Of a stretch of 64,000 bases of DNA, positions 1 through 8,159 are shown in pieces (position 1 is the first letter of the stretch; each line of letters starts with the position of its first letter). Source of the stretch: Jannaschia helgolandensis (GTDB taxonomy: Bacteria; Pseudomonadota; Alphaproteobacteria; Rhodobacterales; Rhodobacteraceae); the NCBI RefSeq assembly GCF_900109285.1, contig NZ_FNZQ01000001.1:649001-713000 (forward strand), given 5' to 3'. A program made the translations under genes and the position numbers. The notes beneath the pieces are model-generated. The model worked only from the letters and a program-made list of their open reading frames with translations, made no database searches and was not told the origin of the DNA.

Positions 1-815
1 AGCAGCGCGGTGCGGTCGATCCAGCCGGCGTCAAAGGCGATTTCCTCCAGACAGCCGGTTTGCAGGCCTTGGCGTCGTTCCAGCGTGCGGACGAAATTGC
101 CGGCGTCCAGCAGGCTTTCGTGTGTTCCCGTATCCAGCCAGGCATAGCCGCGTCCCATGCGTTCGACGTCCAGCGCGCCATCGTCCAGATACATCTGCAG
201 GAGCGATGTGATCTCCAACTCACCGCGCGTGGACGGCATGATGGTCGCGGCCCGGTCGGGGGCGGTCCCGTCCAGAAAATACAGCCCCGTCACCGCATAG
301 TTCGACGGCGGCATGTCCGGTTTCTCGATGATCTGGCGCGCCTTGCCGTCGGCATCGAAATCGACAACGCCATATCGCTCCGGGTCCGACACCTGATAGC
401 CGAAGACGGTGCCGCCGCTCTGCCGTGCGTCGGCGGCGCGCAGAATCTCGGGCAGGCCGTGGCCGAAGAAGACATTGTCGCCCAGCACCATCGCTGAAGG
501 CGCGCCGTCCAGAAAGTCGCGGGCCAGCAGATAGGCTTGCGCCAATCCATCCGGGCTGGGCTGTTCGATATAGCTGAGCCGAATACCCCACTGACTGCCG
601 TCCCCCAGCGTGCGCTGAAACTGCGCGCGATCATCCGGTGTGGTGATGACGGCGATATCGCGGATACCCGTCAGCATCAGGACCGAGATCGGGTAATAGA
701 CCATCGGCTTGTCATAGATCGGCAGCAACTGTTTCGACACGCCTGCGGTCACCGGATAGAGCCGCGTGCCGGAGCCGCCGGCCAGAATAATGCCCTTGCG
801 GGGGGTCTGGATCAT
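1..815 (-). CDS. rfbA: Glucose-1-phosphate thymidylyltransferase (3' end outside window)
   Basis: Cytoplasmic nucleotidyltransferase that makes dTDP-glucose from glucose-1-phosphate and dTTP, the first step of dTDP-rhamnose synthesis. The reading frame is open from the ATG at 815 to the window edge (271 codons visible). It starts [19 protein letters not shown], containing the nucleotide-binding GGSGTRL signature, followed by [16 protein letters not shown], typical of RmlA. Later the sugar-binding [23 protein letters not shown] and [12 protein letters not shown] blocks are all in order. The start is supported by AGGAGA upstream. RmlA is usually about 290 residues, so only about 20 are missing. 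Other rhamnose genes probably lie to the left. Nearby manC and Kps exporter genes fit a surface-polysaccharide locus. Confidence 0.96.
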   Translation of the reverse strand, partial: MIQTPRKGIILAGGSGTRLYPVTAGVSKQLLPIYDKPMVYYPISVLMLTGIRDIAVITTPDDRAQFQRTLGDGSQWGIRLSYIEQPSPDGLAQAYLLARDFLDGAPSAMVLGDNVFFGHGLPEILRAADARQSGGTVFGYQVSDPERYGVVDFDADGKARQIIEKPDMPPSNYAVTGLYFLDGTAPDRAATIMPSTRGELEITSLLQMYLDDGALDVERMGRGYAWLDTGTHESLLDAGNFVRTLERRQGLQTGCLEEIAFDAGWIDRTAL

Positions 816-1057
816 GGCAGCTCTCCTGCGCAAAAATGTAAGTGCGCTTTTGCGTTGTTTGTATGGGTTTGTGGCAGGTTCGACAAGACAAAGGCACGGA
901 CGCGGCAGGATGGCGCAGAATGGACGTCAGTATGGCGACCTTCCGTTTCAAGACAATGAATACTTCTCAATCCGGCCCGTTCCACGCCCGCACCTTTCCC
1001 TCACCGTGCCATGGCGGGCTGTCATTCTTCTGGTGTCAGAACAGAAGGAATTGCACC

Positions 1058-1261
1058 ATGTCATTTCGTCGTATCGCTACAAAATGGACGACGGATACAG
1101 CCACCCACGTGCCGCATGGCCTGCGCCTGAAACTGATGGTGCACCCGCAACTTTCGGACGCCGGAATGCCGGTCGGCGCGCCCACGTCGACGCAGGCGGA
1201 CGCCATCCCCGCGGTCGAGGCATTCCTCTACGACGACTGCGATGCATTCATCTTCACATGA
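1058..1261 (+). CDS. Hypothetical small protein, 67 aa
   Basis: Short frame beginning MSFRRIATKWTTD and ending YDDCDAFIFT. ATG 1058 is preceded by AGAAGGAA at normal spacing, and codon use has G/C-rich third positions like the neighbours, so it may be translated. I do not recognise a domain or a signal peptide. It lies between divergent rfbA and the Lin0512 pair on the same strand as the latter, with about 190 bases to the next start. It could be chance; the open frame extends upstream to 842 but that part has no good start. Confidence 0.4.
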   Translation: MSFRRIATKWTTDTATHVPHGLRLKLMVHPQLSDAGMPVGAPTSTQADAIPAVEAFLYDDCDAFIFT

Positions 1262-1452
1262 ACCGGTCCAGCCTGCGACCTGACGTTTGTGCCCTGCGGG
1301 ACGATAACCTGTGGCAGGCCCCGAATATTCCGTATCGGCAGGGTTACGTCGCAGCACTCATGCCTTGGTCACCACCGCGTCCGGTTTCCCCGGATTACGC
1401 TTGGCAATCGCCGCCCCAGCCGCAATGGTTGCCGCGATATCATGGAGGCCGC

Positions 1453-1812
1453 ATGGCAAAGACGCAGTTCGCAGTCGAGATGGGAATGGGCACCGATCTG
1501 CGGGGGGCCGATTATACCAAGGCGGCCCGGCGCGCGGTGCATGATGCGCTGCACCGAAATTATCTGACCGTCGCGGATGCCTTCGGGTTTCCGAAGTCCG
1601 AGATGATCGTCGATATCCGTATCGGCATCGGTAAGCCGGAGGCCGTCGATCTTGAGGAAGTGAAGCGCGAGGCACCCTACGGACACATCTCCGCCGAAGC
1701 CGTCAAGGGCGGGGCAGACCTGGAAATGAACGGCAATATCGTGATTGTCGCCAATGCCATCGTCAGCGTGTCTTTCGACGTGCAGGCGGACGGCGCGGAG
1801 GGGGCGCCATGA
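1453..1812 (+). CDS. Lin0512 family protein, first of tandem pair
   Basis: 119-residue member of the conserved Lin0512 family (TIGR02058), whose function is not established to my knowledge. The family hallmark is at the N-terminus: VEMGMGTDLRGADYTKAA followed by RRAVHDALHRNYL. The ATG at 1453 is preceded by GGAGG. The frame is open far upstream (to 766), but the family signature begins a few residues after this ATG, so the short start is chosen. It overlaps the next gene, a paralogue, by 4 bases (ATGA), indicating translational coupling and perhaps a heteromeric product. The family is clear; a specific activity cannot be read from sequence. Confidence 0.88.
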   Translation: MAKTQFAVEMGMGTDLRGADYTKAARRAVHDALHRNYLTVADAFGFPKSEMIVDIRIGIGKPEAVDLEEVKREAPYGHISAEAVKGGADLEMNGNIVIVANAIVSVSFDVQADGAEGAP

Positions 1813-2186
1813 CCGAACGGGCACTGATCCTTGAGATGGGCATGGGCGCAGACGTGCATGGCCAGGATATGACCAAGGCCGCCCTGCGCGCGGTCAGCGA
1901 TGCGATCCGGCATTCGTCGCTGACACTGTTCGGGGCTTATAAGCACCCATCGGCAATGCGGGTCGAAGTGACTATCGCGGTGCCGTTACCCGATCAGGTG
2001 GACAAGGCGGCCGTGGCGGCGGCCCTGCCATATGGCATGATCGAGGTGACCGTCGTCGAAGGCGGGCTGCACGACCGGGGCATGGGCGGCAGGGAGGATA
2101 TCACGCTGGCCATAGCCGGAGTGAAAGCCTTTCTCGATACCGAAGGACATGGATTCACGCTGGACGGGTCCGGGTCTAGTTATTGA
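1809..2186 (+). CDS. Lin0512 family protein, second of tandem pair
   Basis: 125-residue paralogue of the preceding gene, with the better-preserved signature LEMGMGADVHGQDMTKAA and RAVSDAIRHSSL. The start ATG (1809) overlaps the upstream stop as ATGA. Both copies have a central region predicted from sequence to alternate beta strands and helices (VEVTIAVPLPDQVDKAAV here, VDIRIGIGKPEAVDLEEV in the first). The stop lies 11 bases inside the convergent kpsM-like gene. Function unknown; the pair is most simply read as two subunits of one complex. Confidence 0.88.
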   Translation: MTERALILEMGMGADVHGQDMTKAALRAVSDAIRHSSLTLFGAYKHPSAMRVEVTIAVPLPDQVDKAAVAAALPYGMIEVTVVEGGLHDRGMGGREDITLAIAGVKAFLDTEGHGFTLDGSGSSY

Positions 2187-2988
2187 AGTCGAGCGTGTAG
2201 CGATTCAGCAAGATCAGACCGATGACGGTCAGTCCCATTCCCAGGCCGAAGACATAAAGCGGTGACACGAAAGCCACGTCATAAAAGCTGTAGAGCGCAT
2301 GCCGCAATGTGCCGATGATATGCGTCAGCGGGTTGAACCAAAGGACAGACTGATAAGGCTCGGGCACGTCATCGAATAAGAAGAAAATTCCAGAAATCAG
2401 GAACATAGGGCGCATAACGATAGCCCAGACCCGCTCCCACAAGGGGAACATGCTGAACAGGAAGCAGTTCATCGTGCCCAGCCCGAACGCCAGCACGGCC
2501 AGCATGGCGACGGCCAGGGCAATCTGTGTGAAATCGACCGGCGCGCGGCTGCCGGTCCATGCGATCACGCCCGTCAGAATGATCGACGCGACCAAAAGCT
2601 GCACCAGCAAGTTCAGCATCAGCCGAGCCGTCAGAGCATCCAGATAGGACATCACCGGATAGGTCAGCAACTGGCGCGAGAACTTGATGGATTGTGCGAC
2701 CTTGCCCGCCAGATCGAAGAACATCGTGAAAGGCAGTACGCCGCTGGCATAGAACAGCGCGAAACTGGACCCGATGGGCGGGCTGCGCAGCGCCAGCGAG
2801 AACAGATATGTCATCAGCAGGATGCCGATCACCGGTTCGGCCACCGTCCAGAGAAAACCGCCGGGGGAGCGTCCGAAGGTCGAACTCATTTCCCGAAGGA
2901 TCAGCGCGGCGACCCGCCGGATGAAGCCGGCACGGCGTGGGGCTGCCGGAAAAGTTAACGTCTGTGTCCTGTCGGTTGCGTCAAACAT
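2176..2988 (-). CDS. kpsM: Capsular polysaccharide export ABC permease, KpsM-like
   Basis: ABC-2-type inner-membrane permease that moves capsular or exopolysaccharide with a KpsT ATPase and a KpsE polysaccharide co-polymerase. 270 residues with six hydrophobic segments. The N-terminal cytoplasmic RREMSSTFGRSPGGFLW-type block (here LILREMSSTFGRSPGGFLW) and the central FFLFDDVP/FNPLTHIIGTLRHALY stretch are typical of the KpsM/BexB/CtrC family. ATG 2988 is preferred over an upstream in-frame start at 3057 because homologues begin near here and GGAG lies upstream, although spacing is long. The gene is divergent from kpsE and kpsT; in most capsule loci kpsM and kpsT are co-transcribed, so this arrangement is unusual. 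Confidence 0.9.
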   Translation of the reverse strand: MFDATDRTQTLTFPAAPRRAGFIRRVAALILREMSSTFGRSPGGFLWTVAEPVIGILLMTYLFSLALRSPPIGSSFALFYASGVLPFTMFFDLAGKVAQSIKFSRQLLTYPVMSYLDALTARLMLNLLVQLLVASIILTGVIAWTGSRAPVDFTQIALAVAMLAVLAFGLGTMNCFLFSMFPLWERVWAIVMRPMFLISGIFFLFDDVPEPYQSVLWFNPLTHIIGTLRHALYSFYDVAFVSPLYVFGLGMGLTVIGLILLNRYTLDFNN

Positions 2989-3080
2989 GGAATGCGAAAT
3001 CTCCGACCGCTTGTACCTTGCCGCGATGCCGCCCCGCGTGTTGCATGAGGGAGACAAAGGTTTTCAGCAGGTTCCCCCGA

Positions 3081-4328
3081 ATGAATACGCAAGCGGACGG
3101 CCCGACCGCAACACTGAAGAAGCCGCGCAGCAAGCGGCAACGCGCGTTGGAGCAGAAACGTCTGCGTGAGAAACAGATCGAAGCCGCCATCCTGCCGCCT
3201 GCCGAACCCGCGCGCGTTCGTGGCCGTCATTGGGCAATGGTCCTTGGGTTCGTGCTGGTCGTCTGTCTGCCGGTCGTGATCGCGGGCTGGTATCTGACCG
3301 CCCGCGCAGCCGACCAATTCGCGTCTTTCGCAGGGTTCACCGTGCGGCAAGCCACCCAGACCGCGCCCGCCGTCGAAATTCTGGGTGGTTTGACCGACAT
3401 CTCGGGAACATCGACCGCCGACACCGATATTCTTTACAACTTTCTGTTTTCACAGGAACTCGTGCGTGCCGTCGATGACCGCATCGACCTGCGCGCAATG
3501 TGGTCCCTGCCACGGAACGATCCGGTATTCGCCTTCGACCCGGACGGCACGATCGAGGATCTGGTGCATTACTGGCGTCGCATGACCACCGTATCCTACG
3601 ATTCCGGCACCGGCCTGCTGGAGGTTCGGGTGCTGGCCTTCACCGCCGAAAATGCGCAACGCATCAATCAGACGCTGTTCGAAATCAGCACCGAGACGGT
3701 AAACGACCTGAACGCCGTCGCCCGCAGCGATGCCACCCGCTATGCCGCGGAAGACCTGCAAAATGCGCTGGACCGTCTGAAGGACGCACGAACGACATTG
3801 ACCGCCTTTCGCAACGACAACCGGCTGGTCGATCCGAATTCGGCGATCCAGGGTCAGGTCGGCATCCTGAACACGCTTCAGGCACAGCTGGCCGAAGCTC
3901 TGATCGAGTTGGACCTGCTGGGCGAGACAACCCGCAACAGTGATCCAAGGGTGACGCAGGCGCGGCGCAAGATCGAAGTGATCCGCACGCGTATCGAAGA
4001 CGAGCGCAACACGCTGGGTTTTAACGACAATACCGGCGAGGCCAGCGCCTTTGCCACAATCGTGGGCGAATACGAAGGCCTGATCGTCGATCTGGAGTTT
4101 GCGGAGCAATCCTATACCTCTGCGCTGAGCACCTACGATTCCGCCGTTGCCGATGCCAACCGGCAAAGTCGCTATCTGGCCGCGTATCTTGGCCCGACCA
4201 TTGCGGAACGTGCCGAATACCCGCGTCGTGTCGTGTTGCTGGGGTTGCTGGCGCTGTTCCTGGTTCTGGGTTGGGCGCTTCTGGTGTTGGGATATTACAG
4301 TCTCAAGGATCGTCAGGCGCGCCTGTGA
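3081..4328 (+). CDS. kpsE: Capsule polysaccharide export inner-membrane protein, KpsE/CtrB-like
   Basis: Polysaccharide co-polymerase type protein linking the KpsMT exporter to the outer-membrane channel. 415 residues: basic cytoplasmic N-terminus (1-50), membrane segment about 51-72, a long periplasmic domain with helical coiled-coil character (residues about 200-370), and a C-terminal membrane segment about 384-406. This two-anchor layout is that of KpsE/BexC/CtrB. ATG 3081 is chosen because the upstream extension (to 2937) runs through the kpsM promoter region. It overlaps kpsT by GTGA, so the two are translated together. The cognate outer-membrane protein (KpsD/Wza type) is not in the window. 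Confidence 0.9.
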   Translation: MNTQADGPTATLKKPRSKRQRALEQKRLREKQIEAAILPPAEPARVRGRHWAMVLGFVLVVCLPVVIAGWYLTARAADQFASFAGFTVRQATQTAPAVEILGGLTDISGTSTADTDILYNFLFSQELVRAVDDRIDLRAMWSLPRNDPVFAFDPDGTIEDLVHYWRRMTTVSYDSGTGLLEVRVLAFTAENAQRINQTLFEISTETVNDLNAVARSDATRYAAEDLQNALDRLKDARTTLTAFRNDNRLVDPNSAIQGQVGILNTLQAQLAEALIELDLLGETTRNSDPRVTQARRKIEVIRTRIEDERNTLGFNDNTGEASAFATIVGEYEGLIVDLEFAEQSYTSALSTYDSAVADANRQSRYLAAYLGPTIAERAEYPRRVVLLGLLALFLVLGWALLVLGYYSLKDRQARL

Positions 4329-5005
4329 TCGTCCTCGAAAATCTGCGAAAAAGCTTTGTGCTGAACGGTGCGGTCCGGCATGTCGCCAGCAACATCAACG
4401 CGGTCTTTCCTGCCGGGCGATCCGTCGCGCTGCTGGGTCGAAACGGGGTGGGAAAATCGACGCTTCTGAAGATGATCGCAGGGGCCGACCGTCCGACATC
4501 CGGGCGTGTCATCTGCCATGGCAGCGTGTCCTGGCCGGTGGGTTTCGCCGGGTCGTTCCACCCAGATCTGACCGGCGAACAGAACACCCGGTTCGTCGCC
4601 CGTATCTACAACACCGACACCGCTCAGATGATCCACTTCGTGCGCGACTTCGCCGAACTGGGACAGCATTTTCATCTGCCGGTCCGCAGCTATTCCTCGG
4701 GGATGAAATCGCGGCTGGCCTTCGGCGTCAGCATGGCGATCCGCTTCGATACCTATCTGGTGGACGAAGTCACCTCGGTCGGCGACGCCAATTTCAAGGA
4801 AAAGAGCAAGACCGTCTTCAAGGCCCGCATGCAGAAAGCGGGTGCGATTGTCGTATCGCACAGCAATTCGATGTTGCGCGACATCTGCGACATGGGTGCG
4901 GTTCTGGATGGCGGTCGGCTGACCATGTTCGAGGATCTGGATCTGGCCATCGACGTCCACGGAGAGAACATGCGCCGCAGCCGGATGCAGCCCGCGCAAA
5001 CCTGA
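4325..5005 (+). CDS. kpsT: Capsule export ABC transporter ATPase, KpsT-like
   Basis: ATPase of the capsule exporter, partner of the KpsM-like permease at 2176-2988. 226 residues starting at GTG 4325, which overlaps the kpsE stop. Walker A GRNGVGKST at 38-46, signature YSSGMKSRL at about 123 (the normal KpsT variant of LSGGQ), Walker B YLVDEVTSVGD with Asp147/Glu148, and switch region VVSHSNSMLRDICDMG. Length is normal for KpsT (about 215-225). An upstream ATG at 4271 would add 18 residues inside kpsE and is not needed. It ends 10 bases before the convergent RTX gene. Confidence 0.93.
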   Translation: MIVLENLRKSFVLNGAVRHVASNINAVFPAGRSVALLGRNGVGKSTLLKMIAGADRPTSGRVICHGSVSWPVGFAGSFHPDLTGEQNTRFVARIYNTDTAQMIHFVRDFAELGQHFHLPVRSYSSGMKSRLAFGVSMAIRFDTYLVDEVTSVGDANFKEKSKTVFKARMQKAGAIVVSHSNSMLRDICDMGAVLDGGRLTMFEDLDLAIDVHGENMRRSRMQPAQT

Positions 5006-5015
5006 CGGAGCGGCA

Positions 5016-8000
5016 TCAAAGGAAGCTGAGCGAATTTTCCATCTCAGCCGCGGTTTCGACCCCGTCCAGCTCGATCAAACTGCCATCGTCGAAGGTGAAC
5101 TCCACCCGGCCATTCGACACGGTGGCAAAGCGCGACAGGACTTCGGACGCCGACAGCGCCTCGCCCCCCCACAGATCGCGCGAAAGGGACAGCATGTCTT
5201 CGGCAGGCGTGAAGTCGGTGATCCGGTCAACGCCGTCTCCGACCCCATGTTCGAACCGGTCGTTGCCCGTGCCGCCGGTCAGGGTGTCGTTCCCCGCATC
5301 ACCCGACAGCGTGTCATTCCCGGCACCGCCGATCACCAGATCGTCGCCCGCATCGCCTCGGAACAGATCATTACCCCCGTCCCCCATGATCGAGTCGTTT
5401 CCGGCACCGCCATACACTTCGTCATTACCATGACGATTGGATTGCGGGTCGTCGATGAACAGATCGTTGCCATCGTCCAGATACACCAGATCCTGCCCCG
5501 CGCCCCCGATGACCTCATCATCGCCCGCCCCGGCATAGATGGTGTCGTAATAGCTGCCGCCGTCGATCCGGTTGTAACCCGATCCACCGTAGATCAGGTC
5601 ATTGCCACCTTCGCCCTCGATGAAATCGTCCCCGCCCCGGCTCATGATCGTGTCGTCGCCATCACCCGCATAAATCGTATCGCGCGCCTTTGACCCTGTC
5701 TGCGTGTCGTCGTCGAAATAATCGTTTCCATTCCCGAGATATACGACATCTCGTCCACCGCCGCCCGACACCCAGTCATTGCCGTCGCCAGCATAGATCG
5801 TGTCGAAATAGCCGCCGCCCTCGATCCGGTCGTCGCCTTCACCGCCGTACAGAAGGTCGTTGCCGTCGTCGCCCTTTATGACATCGTCGCCGCCGCGGCC
5901 AATGACAGTATCGTCGCCATCTCCCGCATAAATCGTGTCGCCCGCCTTGGACCCCGTCTGATCGGAATCCTCGAAGACATCGTTGCCCCGGCCCAGATGA
6001 ACGATATCCTTGCCGTATCCCGCATCGACCCAGTCATCGCCATCGCCTGCAATGATTGTATCGTACTGACCGCCTCCGAAGATCGTGTCGTTGCCGTCTT
6101 CACCATACAGCAAGTCATTGCCGCCGCCCCCGACGATGCGATCATTGCCGCGCCCGCCGTATACCGTATCGGTCCCTTCGATGTCGCTCTGATCGTCGTC
6201 CTCGAACAGGTCGTTGCCATCGTCCAGAAAGATCAGATCGCGTCCGGTTCCACCCCAGACGCTGTCGTTGCCCATTTCGGCGTGAATCGTATCGGCCCCG
6301 GCACCACCGTCCATCCGATCGCTGCCGTCGCCGCCGTTCATCAGATCGTCACCGTCACCGGCGAACAACGAATCCCGACCGGCGTGGCCGACGATCCAGT
6401 CGTTGCCTCCTTTGCCATCAATCCGGTCGTCGTCGCCCGACCCTTCCAGAATTTCGGAGGAGTTCGTTCCCTCGATACTGGACCCGATTGCCACCGAACC
6501 GAAGGCCAGACGCTGAACCGAAGACAGATCGATCGTGGCGCGCAGGGCTGCCGCCGCAAGGCTGGTTCCGTCGCTGGATGTGATCTCCAGCACTTCGTCG
6601 CCATAGGTTATCGTCGCGCCCGTCGACGTCGTCTGAATGTCCAGGTCGCCGACATCGCGCAATTGCCGCCACCGGGTCAGATCCAGTCGGTCTTGCATCA
6701 CATCGAAATCGGCGATGCGGTCCAGCTCGTCATCGGCCGCCATAGAAAAGACATCCCGTCCCGCTCCGCCCGAGAGCGTGTCGGTGCCGGACCCGTCCAT
6801 CACGATATCGTCGCCATCGCCCCCATTGACGGCGTCGTTTCCCCCGGCCCCGTTAATGATGTCGTTCTTCGATGTGCCATTGATCGTCTGACCATAGTCC
6901 CGCCCGCCCCAGGTCACACCGGCCTCGGCCAGCGAGATGCCGAACTGCGACACTGTCGCTTCGCCCTGGCTGCTGATGAAAACCTGGAGTTCATCGCCGA
7001 TGCGAACAGCGCTGATGGCCGAGACGTTGTTCAGGCTGATCCCTTCGCTGTCCTCGACCGTGTCGAGGTGGTGCAGGCGACCGTCGGGCAGCAGGACGAA
7101 CAGCGAGACACCGTCGTCGCCGCCCGCCGCAAGCACATAGGTGCGGTTGTCCACCGTAACGGTTTCAAGCACCAAGGCCCCATCGAAGCGCGTGTCGCGG
7201 CTGTCCAGCAGATGGTCCGTCGGTGTCAGGCTCCCGTCGCCATCCAATCGCATGACCGAAAGGGTCGAACTGCCGGATGCGGTGACCAGAACGAAGGTCT
7301 GGTCGTACATCTGGACCGTTTTCAACGCCGTTGGCGTGGCGATGCCGAAGCCGTTGTCTGCACCGAAGGACGACACTTCCTCGACACGGCCGTCGCCCCG
7401 CAGTCGATAGACGACAACGGCGTTCAGCCCGTCCACGGCGGCCATGATATAGGTCGTGCCGTCGACCACCGCCGAGGCCAGATCCTGAATATCCTCCCCT
7501 TCGATCCAGCGTGACCCGCTTATCGGGCCGCCCATTTCGGTCAGGTCGCGATTGGATTCGATCCTGTAATCGCGCAGGCCGGTGACGCCCTGTTGCGCGG
7601 TGATCAGGAACTGTGCGCCGTCCATCTCGACCTCGAGCGCCTGGCGCAGCCTGCCGGTGAACGGCAAGGGGGCATCGAACACGCGGGTCCGGTCCAGATC
7701 GCCTCCCGTGCGCAAATCGAAGCCGATCAGATCGTCGGTCCCGGTCCCGTCAATATAGACGTAGGACGTGCCGTTCAGCGACAGGGACCCCAGCCCGGTC
7801 AGGGCAAAGGGTGACATCCAGCCCGGAATCTCTTGAAATTCAACGGTCGCGGCGGTCGTGTCGCCGTCTAGCGCATAGACCTGTATCCCCTCGTCCACCA
7901 GGCTGAGCGTATACAGCATCGCCGTGCCATTGTGCCAGAACAGCTCCATATCCACGATGCCCGCCCCGGTCGTGGGTTCGGCATCGGCGTCAAGACTGGT

Positions 8001-8033
8001 CCCCAGCTGCGCGCGGTATATCAGCTGCTCCAT
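5016..8033 (-). CDS. RTX calcium-binding repeat protein with beta-propeller-like N-terminus
   Basis: Large acidic protein, 1005 residues from ATG 8033 (an extension to 8120 is possible; the chosen start has AGGGG upstream). Residues 1 to about 370 hold diverged repeats of the kind V-DG-TY-AAVDG-NAVVVYRL, resembling a lactonase or WD-like propeller. A first haemolysin-type cluster lies at about 385-435 and a long array of GGxGxDxxx nonapeptides at about 525-935. The C-terminal about 70 residues (DGVDRITDFTPAEDMLSLS and following) are typical of type I secreted proteins. No N-terminal signal peptide. The array carries an 86-residue super-repeat with GNDxFxDDxQ. Expected to be exported by a type I system (not in window) and to bind Ca2+ at the surface. 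Lies downstream of manC on the same strand. Confidence 0.93.
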   Translation of the reverse strand: MEQLIYRAQLGTSLDADAEPTTGAGIVDMELFWHNGTAMLYTLSLVDEGIQVYALDGDTTAATVEFQEIPGWMSPFALTGLGSLSLNGTSYVYIDGTGTDDLIGFDLRTGGDLDRTRVFDAPLPFTGRLRQALEVEMDGAQFLITAQQGVTGLRDYRIESNRDLTEMGGPISGSRWIEGEDIQDLASAVVDGTTYIMAAVDGLNAVVVYRLRGDGRVEEVSSFGADNGFGIATPTALKTVQMYDQTFVLVTASGSSTLSVMRLDGDGSLTPTDHLLDSRDTRFDGALVLETVTVDNRTYVLAAGGDDGVSLFVLLPDGRLHHLDTVEDSEGISLNNVSAISAVRIGDELQVFISSQGEATVSQFGISLAEAGVTWGGRDYGQTINGTSKNDIINGAGGNDAVNGGDGDDIVMDGSGTDTLSGGAGRDVFSMAADDELDRIADFDVMQDRLDLTRWRQLRDVGDLDIQTTSTGATITYGDEVLEITSSDGTSLAAAALRATIDLSSVQRLAFGSVAIGSSIEGTNSSEILEGSGDDDRIDGKGGNDWIVGHAGRDSLFAGDGDDLMNGGDGSDRMDGGAGADTIHAEMGNDSVWGGTGRDLIFLDDGNDLFEDDDQSDIEGTDTVYGGRGNDRIVGGGGNDLLYGEDGNDTIFGGGQYDTIIAGDGDDWVDAGYGKDIVHLGRGNDVFEDSDQTGSKAGDTIYAGDGDDTVIGRGGDDVIKGDDGNDLLYGGEGDDRIEGGGYFDTIYAGDGNDWVSGGGGRDVVYLGNGNDYFDDDTQTGSKARDTIYAGDGDDTIMSRGGDDFIEGEGGNDLIYGGSGYNRIDGGSYYDTIYAGAGDDEVIGGAGQDLVYLDDGNDLFIDDPQSNRHGNDEVYGGAGNDSIMGDGGNDLFRGDAGDDLVIGGAGNDTLSGDAGNDTLTGGTGNDRFEHGVGDGVDRITDFTPAEDMLSLSRDLWGGEALSASEVLSRFATVSNGRVEFTFDDGSLIELDGVETAAEMENSLSFL

Positions 8034-8159
8034 CTGGAAGCCCCTGCCAGAAGATGTGTCCGATACACTGGCGGTGCTTCGCGGTTGGCCATTGTCGGCA
8101 TTGCGGCAAACATCGGGCATTTAGCCGCAATTCGACTCGGGCTTTAGGCGAAGGCGCGA

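Noticed and set aside
829-854. Inverted repeat CGCAAAA/TTTTGCG upstream of rfbA
   Set aside because: The loop is 12 bases and there is no T-run or known operator pattern; probably chance in an AT-richer leader.
4325-5005. KpsT considered defective because LSGGQ is missing
   Set aside because: YSSGM is the normal signature variant in the KpsT/Wzt family; Walker A and B are intact.
5240-6450. Periodic DNA considered as a CRISPR or tandem-repeat array
   Set aside because: The period matches codon-level RTX nonapeptides, repeats vary in sequence, and there are no unique spacers of constant size.
5997-7514. 505-codon open frame on the + strand
   Set aside because: It is the antisense of the RTX repeats. 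Its repetitive valine/isoleucine protein is a mirror of the GGxGxD coding array.
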